Shown: positions 8,261 to 17,135, numbered from the stretch's first letter. The stretch is DNA of 64,000 bases from Flavobacteriales bacterium UBA6051 (GCA_002427735.1 DIYP01000005.1:186001-250000), one strand, 5' to 3'. Numbers and translations are program-made. Notes: generated by a model not told the origin, from the letters alone.

Positions 8261-10036
8261 ATGCGAACAGAAAATAGATTTGTACTAGAATTTGATAAAC
8301 AATCAAATCGAATTCACTTCTTGGATTATTCGACAACCGATAAATTCCAAGAAGATAAACTGTTCGTTAACACAAAAGATCTCCTTTTTATTCTCGATGG
8401 TGTTGTTTTGAATAAGACACTTCTCCTTAATGAATCTCATTCAAAGAATTGGAAACAATATCTAATCGATTCTTACGCCCAAAACAAGTCGCTGTTCTTT
8501 GATAAGTTAAAAGGAAGTTACTGGGGAGTTGTTGTCGATAAAATAAACGGTGAAATTGTTGTATTCTCTGATCATATCGGTTCCAAACAACTTTTTTACA
8601 GTGGAAATAAGAATACGTTTATTGTATCTAACAATAGTCACGACTTAACACAATACCTTAAAGAACACAGAGGCATCACACCAAGTTTAAATGAGAGAGC
8701 AGCATATTTCATCCTGACGATGGGTTACGTTATTGAGGACATGACTATCGTTAATGAAATCAAGCGTTTGATGCCTGGTCACTATCTCCAGTTGCGTGAT
8801 AGTCAGGAGCAGGTGCTACCTTTTCATTTCCTCAAAAAACGACAAAAATCTATTTCTGATAGAGAAGCCATTGAAGGTATCGATTATCATTTCAGAAATG
8901 CCATTCGCAACTCATTCGAGAAGGATGTAGAGTACGGATATAAGCATTTGACTGCCTTAAGCGGCGGTTTGGATTCGCGCATGACAACCATTGTTTCCCA
9001 TGAATTAGGGTATAAGGATCAGCTGAATATTACGTTTTCTCAAACGGGTTATCTAGATGAATTAACTGCAAAAAAAATTGCAGCAGATCTAAAACATGAC
9101 TGGATCTTCAAATCCCTTGACAACGGCACTTTTCTCAAAAGCATTGACGAGGTAACAGCGCTTACTGGGGGAAATACGACGTATTTTGGAATTGGCCATG
9201 GACTTAGTTTATTGGATAAGTTAGATTTTCGTGATTTCGGAATGTTGCATTCGGGGCAGTTCGGCAACTCTATAGTAGGCACTTTTGGAGACCACCATAC
9301 GAAACTGGATGGTCAATTTACCATGAGCGACATCCCTTCAGATGCAATCGCCAAAGAGTACATACATTCCTATCGACTTAAAGCTGAATATCAGGATTTC
9401 GAGCTCTTCAAGAACTACAACCATTGTATGATTTCTGGAAATAACGGCTTACTCCCAGCGCAGTGCAAATCGGAGACCTTCTCTCCGTTTTATGACCTGG
9501 ATTTATGGGAATTTTGCTTAAGTATTCCTACAAAACAAAGAGCTCATCATCATCTTTATAAGATGTGGATCAATCAAAAATATCCAAAAGCAGCAAATTA
9601 TATCTGGGAGCAAACAAAAGCACCGCTGAATGCGAGAGGAACATTCACCTATAATGGTGCATCCTATTCTTACCGCCAACTTTGGAAATTTGTTCTCAGA
9701 AAAGCTAACATTAAATCACAAAAAAGAAAAAGCGGTCTTGCATCCAAGTATCACATGAACCCAGTTGATTATTGGCTATCAATAAACGAGGAGTTGTCTA
9801 ATTTTTGGGCGAATTATGTAAAGGAAAACCTCAACTATTTGGATGAAACACCGGAACTAAGGCAGTACGCACAAACAATGGCCCAGAATGGTAACTCTAT
9901 TAGCTATGTCCGAGTGCTAACACTTCTGTCAGCAGCTAAGTTAATTGGTAGCCATGACATAACGCCTAGCATTTCGATAGCAAAAAGAAACCACGAATTA
10001 AAAGAAACAGTATCTCAATCTACTTGGGAAGACTAA
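8261..10036 (+). CDS. asparagine synthetase-like protein lacking the glutaminase cysteine
   Basis: A 591-residue AsnB-like protein. The C-terminal synthetase half has the PP-loop LSGGLDSR at about residue 234, which binds ATP and activates a carboxylate as acyl-adenylate, and the family-typical later stretch PFYDLDLWEFCLSIPTKQR. The N-terminal half resembles a class II glutamine amidotransferase domain (SYWGVVVDKINGEIVVFSDHIGSKQLFY). It begins MRTENRF, so the Cys-2 nucleophile needed to release ammonia from glutamine is missing. It may use free ammonia or another amine, or act on a different substrate, as beta-lactam synthetases and lasso cyclases do. No precursor peptide or protease is adjacent. 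Its stop overlaps the convergent gene at 10033-10036. Confidence 0.88.
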   Translation: MRTENRFVLEFDKQSNRIHFLDYSTTDKFQEDKLFVNTKDLLFILDGVVLNKTLLLNESHSKNWKQYLIDSYAQNKSLFFDKLKGSYWGVVVDKINGEIVVFSDHIGSKQLFYSGNKNTFIVSNNSHDLTQYLKEHRGITPSLNERAAYFILTMGYVIEDMTIVNEIKRLMPGHYLQLRDSQEQVLPFHFLKKRQKSISDREAIEGIDYHFRNAIRNSFEKDVEYGYKHLTALSGGLDSRMTTIVSHELGYKDQLNITFSQTGYLDELTAKKIAADLKHDWIFKSLDNGTFLKSIDEVTALTGGNTTYFGIGHGLSLLDKLDFRDFGMLHSGQFGNSIVGTFGDHHTKLDGQFTMSDIPSDAIAKEYIHSYRLKAEYQDFELFKNYNHCMISGNNGLLPAQCKSETFSPFYDLDLWEFCLSIPTKQRAHHHLYKMWINQKYPKAANYIWEQTKAPLNARGTFTYNGASYSYRQLWKFVLRKANIKSQKRKSGLASKYHMNPVDYWLSINEELSNFWANYVKENLNYLDETPELRQYAQTMAQNGNSISYVRVLTLLSAAKLIGSHDITPSISIAKRNHELKETVSQSTWED

Positions 10037-10341
10037 TCCAATAAGTCGTCGTCAAGAACCTGATTATCTGTAACAGACACTTTATTCTTGGCAGCTGACT
10101 TCATTAAATAATATGTCATAAAGGTAAGTCCAGCAGCAATTGGTAGTCCATAAGCATAAATTAGAATCAAGCTATCTGCTTCTCTTGGGTTAGTCATGAC
10201 AAGAATGACTGCTCCCAACACTTCCCCAACAATGTAGCTCAATATGCCCAACGTCGCCCAAAGCCCTCCGCTTAAGTTGTTCTCTTTTGCAAATTTATGA
10301 AAGGATCTTCCAATCCAAATCAGTAGTAGTATTTCTAACAT
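10033..10341 (-). CDS. small membrane protein of unknown function
   Basis: About 102 residues from the ATG at 10341 (MLEILLLIWIGRSF); an ORF extension to 10374 would overlap the upstream gene. Three hydrophobic stretches are visible: residues 1-10, ~30-50 (GILSYIVGEVLGAVILVM) and ~60-80 (LILIYAYGLPIAAGLTFMTYY). The tail is short and acidic, VLDDDLLD. Family not recognised; it could be a small inner-membrane accessory protein. It follows the 145-aa hypothetical by 25 bp on the same strand, suggesting a two-gene unit. Confidence 0.7.
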   Translation of the reverse strand: MLEILLLIWIGRSFHKFAKENNLSGGLWATLGILSYIVGEVLGAVILVMTNPREADSLILIYAYGLPIAAGLTFMTYYLMKSAAKNKVSVTDNQVLDDDLLD

Positions 10342-10366
10342 GTGGTTCGGTTTTACGTAAATATAA

Positions 10367-10804
10367 TTATTCAAGTGAAAAGCGAGCGAGTATTTCTTCT
10401 GCGATAGCTAAATCTTCCGGCTGTATATCAAGACGAAGTTTGACCCCTTTTCCTTTTAGTTTCAACTTTCCCAAACCGGTAGCCATCACTTTTAGGTTTA
10501 ATTCCACCTCACTGCTGTTTCTAAAATAACGGCTCTTCGAAGATTTCTCCAATTCAGAATCCAATGACTGAAAATCAATATCGGACTCACGCTTACTCAG
10601 TTTCTGGTCCATTTTCTTTTCCATTTTCGAAATCATAGACTGCGCAATACGATCTGCCATTGCGTTGTCTGCCCGTACTTTTGGCCCCATCGCTCGCCCA
10701 AGATGGAGCAAGTAAAACCCTTTATCGTTTAGGACAAGCTTATACGTTCGGGCAGCGTAAATAATTCCTGGCGGCTTCACGCATCGCTCTATGGTCAACA
10801 TCAT
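10367..10804 (-). CDS. hypothetical protein
   Basis: 145 residues, no signal peptide, family not recognised. The N-terminal ~45 residues have alternating hydrophobics (GIIYAARTYKLVLNDKGFYLLHLG) of the kind seen in PH-like or small beta domains. The centre is highly charged and probably helical (MISKMEKKMDQKLSKRES), and the C-terminus again has strand-like segments (SEVELNLKVMATGLGKLKLKGKG). Probably cytoplasmic. It heads a two-gene unit with the downstream membrane protein. Two adjacent ATGs (10804 and 10801) are possible starts. Confidence 0.65.
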   Translation of the reverse strand: MMLTIERCVKPPGIIYAARTYKLVLNDKGFYLLHLGRAMGPKVRADNAMADRIAQSMISKMEKKMDQKLSKRESDIDFQSLDSELEKSSKSRYFRNSSEVELNLKVMATGLGKLKLKGKGVKLRLDIQPEDLAIAEEILARFSLE

Positions 10805-10861
10805 ATGGGGTTTAGATTTTTCAATAAAAGTAACCGCTCTTTGTCACAGCGGCAAGTAACC

Positions 10862-11323
10862 TTAATTGAACACGACAATATAAGCATTCAATGAAGTTGC
10901 AATACACAACCAAATGAAGTAGGGTAAAAGCAAGAAAACGAACAACCACCCCTTATTTTTAGACAGCAAAATAAAATACAGCATTAAAAAGGTGAGCAAT
11001 GAAATGACGATAAGTCCTAGAGTGTCATTTTGGAAATAGAAAAAAATAGGGTTCCATGAAACGTTCAATATCCATTGTATGCTGTAGAGTATAATTACTT
11101 GATTTCGGTTATTCCATCTGATTGCATTCGCCATGTAAAGGCTGTAAAAAATCATGATTGTTGTCCATGCTGCGCCAAAAACCCAACCCGGAGGTGTCCA
11201 GGGAGCTTTATTTAATGTTTGATACCAATCCGAAACTACCCCATCGCCCGTAAAAAGACCTCCAAGGGCTAAGGCTGAAAAATTCAGAATAAAAAAGAGT
11301 ATGTAGATCAGCATTCGACTCAT
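10862..11323 (-). CDS. tspO: TspO/MBR family membrane protein
   Basis: 153 residues with five predicted membrane helices, the size and layout of the tryptophan-rich sensory protein (TspO) family, which binds porphyrins and related ligands in the membrane. Family marks are KAPWTPPGWVFGAAWT at residues ~38-53, the central Q..LN.SWNPIFF stretch, and LLPYFIWLCIATSLNAYI at the end. The start overlaps the stop of the upstream SRPBCC gene by 4 bp (11320-11323), so the two are coupled. In Bacteroidota such pairs often accompany light-stress, carotenoid or photolyase genes; none of those is in this window, so that link is an inference. Confidence 0.93.
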   Translation of the reverse strand: MSRMLIYILFFILNFSALALGGLFTGDGVVSDWYQTLNKAPWTPPGWVFGAAWTTIMIFYSLYMANAIRWNNRNQVIILYSIQWILNVSWNPIFFYFQNDTLGLIVISLLTFLMLYFILLSKNKGWLFVFLLLPYFIWLCIATSLNAYIVVFN

Positions 11324-11808
11324 GCCTCATCGCTTGCACCAAAAAGCTTACTTAGTGTCGATTTACGGAAACTAAAAATTCCAATAATTTTCTTTCTAAC
11401 ATACCATTTGAAAGCAAGTGGTGCTATCCAACTAAATGGTAATTTAAAGTGTACGTAGTCATGCATCAATACTCCGCCATCTACTTCTTCGAAAACGTGC
11501 CTGTGATGCCAGAGTTTGTATGGACCAAAGCGCTGTTCATCTATGAACATTGCTTTATCCTTAACAAACGTTATTTCTGTCACCCATTTTGATCGGAAAA
11601 GCGGGAAAATTCGGATACTGTATGTAATAATCTGTCCCTGATGTATCGGCTCAAGTGATTTCGATGTAATTCGAAAATCCAATGCGTCAGGTGTTAGTTT
11701 CTGCAAATTTGCTGGGTTAGAAAAAAACTGCCATGCCTCGTCTATCGAGATTGGCAAATATTGCTTTGTATGAAAGCTATAAATACCAGAGTGTGAGAGA
11801 ATTTCCAT
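11320..11808 (-). CDS. SRPBCC (START-like) ligand-binding protein
   Basis: About 162 residues from the ATG at 11808 (MEILSHSGIYSFHTKQ). A longer frame begins at 11853, but its first codons would run through the promoter and inverted repeat described below, so the later start is preferred. The sequence has the SRPBCC helix-grip pattern: LPISIDEAWQFFSNPANLQKLTPDALDFRI at the N-terminus, and alternating beta strands with MHDYVHFKLPF later. Members bind hydrophobic ligands; the ligand here is unknown. It is first in an operon with tspO, overlapping by 4 bp. Confidence 0.87.
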   Translation of the reverse strand: MEILSHSGIYSFHTKQYLPISIDEAWQFFSNPANLQKLTPDALDFRITSKSLEPIHQGQIITYSIRIFPLFRSKWVTEITFVKDKAMFIDEQRFGPYKLWHHRHVFEEVDGGVLMHDYVHFKLPFSWIAPLAFKWYVRKKIIGIFSFRKSTLSKLFGASDEA

Positions 11809-11818
11809 AGTGTAGTCA

Positions 11819-11856
11819 GTTTTGTTTAACAAATATAAAATAATATTAAACAAAAC
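11819..11856. promoter_or_regulatory. perfect 11-bp inverted repeat, probable operator of the SRPBCC-tspO operon
   Basis: GTTTTGTTTAA (11819-11829) and its exact reverse complement TTAAACAAAAC (11846-11856) are separated by 16 bp. The spacer holds a perfect Bacteroidota -7 element on the reverse strand (TATATTTG, complement of 11830-11837), and the SRPBCC ATG follows 21 bp later at 11808. A dimeric regulator bound here would cover the promoter. The 113-bp gap also separates this operon from the divergent 116-aa gene, which could be co-regulated. No regulator gene is adjacent. Confidence 0.75.
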
Positions 11857-11921
11857 GAAATGAAACTTAAAATCTTACAACATTGGTGCTTCACAAGTAA
11901 TAGAAACTGTACATTTCGTTT

Positions 11922-12272
11922 GTGAAACAATTTTTAAGTGAAGAAGAGCTTAATTTGGAGCTACAGTTCGTTGATTTTGTGATAGACACACAGCGGCAAA
12001 TTGCTAAGGATTTTCAGCTTTCGGGTATTGCATTTCCGATTGATTTTTCTAGCGAAGAGCGCAACTATATCGGAATTATTGATCAAGTTTCCGCGGCATT
12101 GCTAGATGTTATTCGACTGGGGGAAAGACATCTACAACAACTACTTTATCAGATCGATATTCCACAAAACGATTTTCTTAATATGATTGGTAATCCGGAT
12201 TTCATCGACCGCATGAGCGATCTGATTGTTCGTCGCGAAGCATATAAAGTTTGGCTTCGAAGAAACCTGTAA
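11922..12272 (+). CDS. hypothetical protein
   Basis: 116 residues, family not recognised. It starts with GTG (MKQFLSEEELNLELQF) and appears wholly alpha-helical and soluble, with no signal peptide or membrane segment. Charged and hydrophobic residues alternate as in small helical-bundle proteins (LLDVIRLGERHLQQLLYQIDI). It is transcribed divergently from the SRPBCC-tspO operon, and TACATTTC (11910-11917), one base off the -7 consensus, lies just upstream of the GTG. The downstream gap to sucA shows no terminator. Confidence 0.65.
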   Translation: MKQFLSEEELNLELQFVDFVIDTQRQIAKDFQLSGIAFPIDFSSEERNYIGIIDQVSAALLDVIRLGERHLQQLLYQIDIPQNDFLNMIGNPDFIDRMSDLIVRREAYKVWLRRNL

Positions 12273-12359
12273 AGTAAATCCTATATGAGGTCAAAAAAAG
12301 AGTTTTAAGCCTAAAAAATGGAGGTTTTAAAAAAACAACATCTTTCTACTTGATTTATC

Positions 12360-12389
12360 TGGGCTAAATGCCCAAATTGTCTAAATTTG
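12360..12389 (+). promoter_or_regulatory. sucA promoter (-7 TAAATTTG) with adjacent small palindrome
   Basis: TAAATTTG at 12382-12389 matches the Bacteroidota -7 consensus TAnnTTTG and lies 25 bp before the preferred sucA ATG at 12415. Immediately upstream is the perfect inverted repeat TGGGC-TAAAT-GCCCA (12360-12374), placed where a regulator could touch the polymerase. No well-spaced -33 TTG was found. Confidence 0.6.
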
Positions 12390-12414
12390 TTTTTCCATAA
12401 CTGTGCAAGAAAAG

Positions 12415-15159
12415 ATGGATAAAGTATCATATGTTGGCAATGCAGATGTAAATGCAATTGACCATCTATACAAAATGTACCAGCAGGACCCTGAGAGTGT
12501 CGATATTGGCTGGCAGAAATTTTTCGAAGGATTTGACTTTGCTCAAACCAATTTTGAAGAAGGCGGTGGTGTTCCTGAAAATTTTCAGAAAGAGTTCAAG
12601 GTCATCAATTTGATTGACGGTTATCGTAGCCGCGGTCACTTGTTTACTAAGACAAATCCTGTACGTGAACGTAGGAAGTACACCCCTACACTGGAGATCG
12701 AAAACTTTGGATTAGAGGAATCGGATTTGGATACGGTATTTCAAGCCGGCGACCAAATTGGTATAGGACCTTCTTCGCTAAGAGCGATTATTGATCACCT
12801 TGAAGACACCTATTGTCAGTCGATTGGTATCGAGTACATGTACATGCGTGAACCAGACCGCGTCGAATGGTTCAAAAATGCCATTGAGTTAAAAAATCGT
12901 CCACAATACGATGCGGCGACAAAGAAGGAGATATACCGAAAACTAGCAATTACTGCCGGTTTCGAATCCTTTCTTGGAAAAAAATTCGTTGGACAGAAAC
13001 GATTCTCTATAGAAGGATTGGAAGTGTTAGTTCCTGGAATCGATGCATTGGTTCAAAGAGGTGCAGATAAAGGAGTAGAACAATTTGTATTTGGAATGGC
13101 TCACCGAGGTCGTTTGAATACGTTGACCAATATTTTTGAGAAGCGCCCACGTGACATTTTCTCAGAATTCGAAGGAAAGGAGTTTGAGCATGATATCCGC
13201 TTTGATGGTGACGTAAAATACCATCAGGGATTCACTTCAAAAGTTAAAGCAGAGAATGGCAAAGAAATTACCATGACGCTTTCTCCAAACCCTTCTCACC
13301 TTGAAGCAGTGAATCCTGTAGTAGAGGGAATTGCACGCGCGAAAGTGGACAACGTACTTAAGAATGATATTCAAAAAGTATGTCCTGTTTTGATACATGG
13401 TGATGCCGCAGTTGCTGGTCAAGGAGTTGTTTATGAAACTGTTCAGATGGCTCAATTGGATGGTTACAAAACTGGAGGAACAATACACATTGTAACAAAC
13501 AATCAGGTTGGATTTACTACCAATTACATCGACGGACGCTCATCTACGTATTGTACTGACGTAGCCAAAACCACATTGTGCCCGGTGTTTCACGTTAACG
13601 GTGATGATGTAGAAGCCGTTATTCAGGTAATGGAAATTGCCATGGAATATCGCCAGCACTTTAACAGTGATGTATTCATTGACTTGTTAGGATACCGAAA
13701 ATATGGACATAACGAAGGTGACGAACCGAAGTTCACGCAACCTAAGTTGTACGATATCATTAAGAAACATCCAAACCCTAGAGATATTTACTTGAAGCAA
13801 CTAGAAGCGGAAGGTGTAATGTCCAAGGCTGATGCGAAGAAAGTAACTGACGATTACAATGCATTCCTTGAAGAGGAATTTGTGGAATCTCGCAAGGCAG
13901 AAAAAGCATTGGTTTACGACTTTTTAAGTGAAGATTGGGAAGGGTTCCGACACGGTCGTGATGAGGACTTCGAAAAATCTCCTGTTACTGGAGTAGCAAA
14001 GAAGAAACTTACCGAGTTGGGTGAGAAGCTTTCTACGCTTCCGGAAGGAAAGAAATACTTTAGAAAGATCTCAAAAATCTTCAATGATCGGTTGACGTCG
14101 ATTAAAGAAGATCGGTTGGATTGGGGAGCAGCAGAAATGCTCGCCTACGCTACCTTACTCGACGAAGGACACCCAGTACGGGTCACAGGACAGGATGTGG
14201 AGCGCGGTACATTTTCACATCGTCATGCTGTCGTAAAAACAGAAGATACGGAAGAAGAAGTAGTAACACTGAACATGCTTTCAGATAAACAAGCTCGCTT
14301 CCACATTTATAACTCACTCCTTTCGGAATATGGAGTTCTTGGATACGAGTATGGTTACTCTCTGGCGACTCCAAACGGTCTAACTATTTGGGAAGCTCAA
14401 TTTGGTGATTTCTACAATGGTGCACAGATCATGGTGGATCAATTCATCACCGCTGGTGAGGATAAGTGGTCAACGCAAAGCGGCCTAGTTCTGTTGCTTC
14501 CTCATGGATATGAGGGACAAGGTGCTGAGCATTCAAGCGGACGTATGGAGCGTTTCCTTCAGCAATGTGCTGACTTGAATATTCAAGTAGTGAATACTTC
14601 TACTCCCGCGAATCATTTCCACTTATTACGTCGCCAATTGAAGCGCGAATTCAGAAAACCACTGGTGGTATTCTCACCAAAGATGATCTTGCGTCATCCT
14701 CGGGCAGTATCTGCTTTAGACGAAATGGCAAAAGGTTCATTCCAGGAAGTGATTGACGACCCAACAGTAAAGGCGACAAATGTGGATACAGTAGTATTCT
14801 GCTCTGGTAAATTCTACTATGAAGCTACTGAAAAAGCACAGGAGCTTGGTGTTGAAAATATGGCCTTTGTTCGTGTGGAGCAGTTGTATCCATTCCCAGC
14901 GAATCACATTCAGGATATTCTTAAGAAATATAAGAATGCGAAAAACGTATTGTGGGCGCAAGAAGAACCTGCCAATATGGGCGCATGGACCTATATGGCA
15001 ATGGAGTTCCGCAAAATGGATCGTACAATTCCTTTAGAAGGCGTTTGTAGATATGCTTCTGCAGCCGCTGCGGAAGGCTCTCATGACCTTCATAAACGCA
15101 GATTAGATCGTTTGTTCAGCGAACTCTTTGCATACGGAAAAGAGAAAGTTAAAGCTTAA
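12415..15159 (+). CDS. sucA: 2-oxoglutarate dehydrogenase E1 component
   Basis: About 914 residues from the ATG at 12415 (MDKVSYVGNADVNAIDHLYK); a GTG at 12403 is an alternative. E1 decarboxylates 2-oxoglutarate with thiamine diphosphate and passes the succinyl group to the E2 lipoyl arm, in the TCA cycle. Family marks are the short N-terminal E2-binding helix region (PESVDIGWQKFFEGF), FVFGMAHRGRLNTL, the ThDP-binding HGDAAVAGQGVVYE, and YRKYGHNEGDEP. The C-terminal transketolase-like part includes RGTFSHRHAV, QFGDFYNGAQ and LLPHGYEGQG. Full length for the family. It is followed after 24 bp by sucB. Confidence 0.97.
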   Translation: MDKVSYVGNADVNAIDHLYKMYQQDPESVDIGWQKFFEGFDFAQTNFEEGGGVPENFQKEFKVINLIDGYRSRGHLFTKTNPVRERRKYTPTLEIENFGLEESDLDTVFQAGDQIGIGPSSLRAIIDHLEDTYCQSIGIEYMYMREPDRVEWFKNAIELKNRPQYDAATKKEIYRKLAITAGFESFLGKKFVGQKRFSIEGLEVLVPGIDALVQRGADKGVEQFVFGMAHRGRLNTLTNIFEKRPRDIFSEFEGKEFEHDIRFDGDVKYHQGFTSKVKAENGKEITMTLSPNPSHLEAVNPVVEGIARAKVDNVLKNDIQKVCPVLIHGDAAVAGQGVVYETVQMAQLDGYKTGGTIHIVTNNQVGFTTNYIDGRSSTYCTDVAKTTLCPVFHVNGDDVEAVIQVMEIAMEYRQHFNSDVFIDLLGYRKYGHNEGDEPKFTQPKLYDIIKKHPNPRDIYLKQLEAEGVMSKADAKKVTDDYNAFLEEEFVESRKAEKALVYDFLSEDWEGFRHGRDEDFEKSPVTGVAKKKLTELGEKLSTLPEGKKYFRKISKIFNDRLTSIKEDRLDWGAAEMLAYATLLDEGHPVRVTGQDVERGTFSHRHAVVKTEDTEEEVVTLNMLSDKQARFHIYNSLLSEYGVLGYEYGYSLATPNGLTIWEAQFGDFYNGAQIMVDQFITAGEDKWSTQSGLVLLLPHGYEGQGAEHSSGRMERFLQQCADLNIQVVNTSTPANHFHLLRRQLKREFRKPLVVFSPKMILRHPRAVSALDEMAKGSFQEVIDDPTVKATNVDTVVFCSGKFYYEATEKAQELGVENMAFVRVEQLYPFPANHIQDILKKYKNAKNVLWAQEEPANMGAWTYMAMEFRKMDRTIPLEGVCRYASAAAAEGSHDLHKRRLDRLFSELFAYGKEKVKA

Positions 15160-15183
15160 TTGAAATTATATAATTAGAAGAAG

Positions 15184-16458
15184 ATGTCAGTATTAGAAAT
15201 GAAAGTACCAAGTCCTGGAGAATCGATTTCAGAAGTTGAAATCGCAGCATGGCTGGTATCTGACGGAGATTATGTTGAAAAAGACCAGGCGATTGCTGAG
15301 GTTGATTCAGACAAGGCGACATTGGAACTGCCGGCTGAAGAAAGTGGGATAATTACCCTAAAAGCCGAAGATGGTGATACCGTAGCGGTTGGAGCTGTAG
15401 TCTGCCATATTGATACTTCAGCAGAACCGCCAGCAGACTTTGTATCTGCTCAAAGCGCACCAGCGGAAGTGGAAGAAGCGCCAGCTCCTAAAGAAGAAGC
15501 GAAACCCACTCCTGCGGTCGCAGCACCTAGTCCTGACCCAGTAAACGAGAAAAAGTCATACGCAGAGGGTACACCTTCCGTTGCTGCAGCTAAAATAATG
15601 GCTGAAAATGGTGTTAAGGCGGGACAAGTAAATGGTACCGGAAAAGGTGGCCGCATTACGAAACAAGACGTATTAGCAGCAATGGCTGCCGGCTTCCCAG
15701 CAGATGCTGCTCAAGGCTGGGGTGGTACTCGCGACCAAAGTCGAGAAAAAATGTCTTTAATGCGTCGCAAGATTGCTGAACGTTTGGTTTCAGTAAAGAA
15801 TGATACGGCCATGTTGACTACCTTCAATGAAGTGGACATGAAGCCAATTATGGATTTGCGTGCAAAATATAAAAAGGCATTTGCTGAATATCACGAGGTA
15901 AACCTTGGGTTCATGTCGTTCTTCACAAAAGCCTGTACAGAAGCATTAAATCTTTTCCCTGCAGTTAATGCACAGATTGAAGGCAAAGAAATGGTGTTGC
16001 ATGATTACGCGGATATAGGAATTGCAGTTTCGTCTCCGAAGGGATTGATGGTTCCAGTAGTTCGTAATGCTGAACAAATGTCTTTGGCCGAAATTGAACG
16101 GGAGATTAAGCGTCTAGCAATTCGTGCAAGAGATGGTAAAATCACGCCGGATGAAATGACTGGAGGAACGTTTACCATTACAAATGGAGGTGTGTTCGGT
16201 TCGATGCTTTCGACACCAATCATCAACCCTCCTCAATCAGCAATTCTGGGAATGCACAATATAGTAGAGCGTCCTGTAGCTATCAATGGTAAGGTTGAGA
16301 TTCGCCCAATTATGTACGTTGCATTGTCCTATGATCACCGCATTATCGATGGAAAGGAATCGGTAAGTTTCCTTGTGAAAGTGAAAGAAATGTTGGAGAA
16401 TCCTGAGCGAATGATTTTTGGTTCAAAGGATCCTGTAGAGGTTCTATTAGGACTCTAA
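15184..16458 (+). CDS. sucB: dihydrolipoyllysine succinyltransferase (2-oxoglutarate dehydrogenase E2)
   Basis: 424 residues forming the E2 core of the 2-oxoglutarate dehydrogenase complex. Residues 1-78 are a lipoyl domain with the lipoylated Lys-44 in DSDKATLE. A flexible Ala/Pro/Glu-rich linker runs to ~125 (PAPKEEAKPTPAVAAPSPDP). Residues ~130-165 are the E3-binding domain (TPSVAAAKIMAENG...GGRITKQDVLAAM), and ~190-424 the acyltransferase domain. The catalytic His-385 and Asp-389 lie in SYDHRIIDGKESVSFL. One lipoyl domain is normal for SucB. The E3 gene (lpd) is not in the window. It sits 24 bp after sucA and is surely co-transcribed. Confidence 0.97.
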   Translation: MSVLEMKVPSPGESISEVEIAAWLVSDGDYVEKDQAIAEVDSDKATLELPAEESGIITLKAEDGDTVAVGAVVCHIDTSAEPPADFVSAQSAPAEVEEAPAPKEEAKPTPAVAAPSPDPVNEKKSYAEGTPSVAAAKIMAENGVKAGQVNGTGKGGRITKQDVLAAMAAGFPADAAQGWGGTRDQSREKMSLMRRKIAERLVSVKNDTAMLTTFNEVDMKPIMDLRAKYKKAFAEYHEVNLGFMSFFTKACTEALNLFPAVNAQIEGKEMVLHDYADIGIAVSSPKGLMVPVVRNAEQMSLAEIEREIKRLAIRARDGKITPDEMTGGTFTITNGGVFGSMLSTPIINPPQSAILGMHNIVERPVAINGKVEIRPIMYVALSYDHRIIDGKESVSFLVKVKEMLENPERMIFGSKDPVEVLLGL

Positions 16459-16484
16459 TAAACGCAGGTGGGATTAATTAAAAA

Positions 16485-17135
16485 ATGAACGTTATGATAA
16501 AGAACTATTTTATCGCAATTGCTTCTCTTCTTGTAACATTGGGCACTTCTGCTCAAGTCACTGAGGGCAAAGTGAGTTACAACGTTAAGAACACCGTACT
16601 TGATGCAGATGAAGCACTCAAAGGTAAATTAATTAGCTTTCAGTCAAGTCTAGATGTATTCTTCGTAGAAGGCAAATCACGTATTGATTTTTCTGTAAAT
16701 GACTCCATGTCAATTAGCATAATTATGGATCTGGAAAAGAATGAAGGGATAAAACTCCTTAACAGTCAAATGGGGAAGTTTGCTGTTCCAGGTTCGGCTA
16801 AAGACATGGGCTGGGGACAATCTACGAGCTCAAACAGTGAGGTCGTTCCCACTGAAGAAACAAAGGAAATTATGGGATACACTTGCACAAAATATATCGT
16901 TAAGAGTGGGCAAGGTGATCTTGAATACTGGTGTACTGATCAAATTAGCATGGACTTTTCTTCAACATCCATTATGAACGCCAACCTTCCGGGATTTCCA
17001 TTGTCATTTTATTCAATTTCGGACGGAATGAAGATGGAGTTTACTGCCGTGCGCGTAGAAACCTCTCTGGAGAAAACGAAAAAGATTTTTTCGACAAAAC
17101 GTCCTAAGGACTACTCTTTGCTTGGTGAGCGCTAA
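16485..17135 (+). CDS. exported DUF4412-like protein
   Basis: 216 residues from the ATG at 16485; a second ATG at 16494 gives a more typical signal peptide (MIKNYFIAIASLLVTLGTSAQ). The mature part reads as an all-beta periplasmic or outer-membrane-associated protein with the GYTCTKYIV strand and ANLPGFPLSFYSISDGMKMEFTAV, features I associate with the DUF4412 family. Function unknown. It starts 26 bp after sucB without a terminator between, so it may be the third gene of the operon, though a metabolic link to sucAB is not implied. Confidence 0.75.
   Translation: MNVMIKNYFIAIASLLVTLGTSAQVTEGKVSYNVKNTVLDADEALKGKLISFQSSLDVFFVEGKSRIDFSVNDSMSISIIMDLEKNEGIKLLNSQMGKFAVPGSAKDMGWGQSTSSNSEVVPTEETKEIMGYTCTKYIVKSGQGDLEYWCTDQISMDFSSTSIMNANLPGFPLSFYSISDGMKMEFTAVRVETSLEKTKKIFSTKRPKDYSLLGER

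Noticed and set aside
10834..10852. CCGCT...AGCGG hairpin after tspO as a terminator.
   Set aside because: The stem is only 5 bp and has no clean U-run; not strong enough to list.
11809..11853. Upstream extension of the SRPBCC gene to 11853.
   Set aside because: The extra residues (MFNIILYLLNKTDYT) lie over the inverted repeat and the -7 element, and the SRPBCC domain starts after the ATG at 11808.
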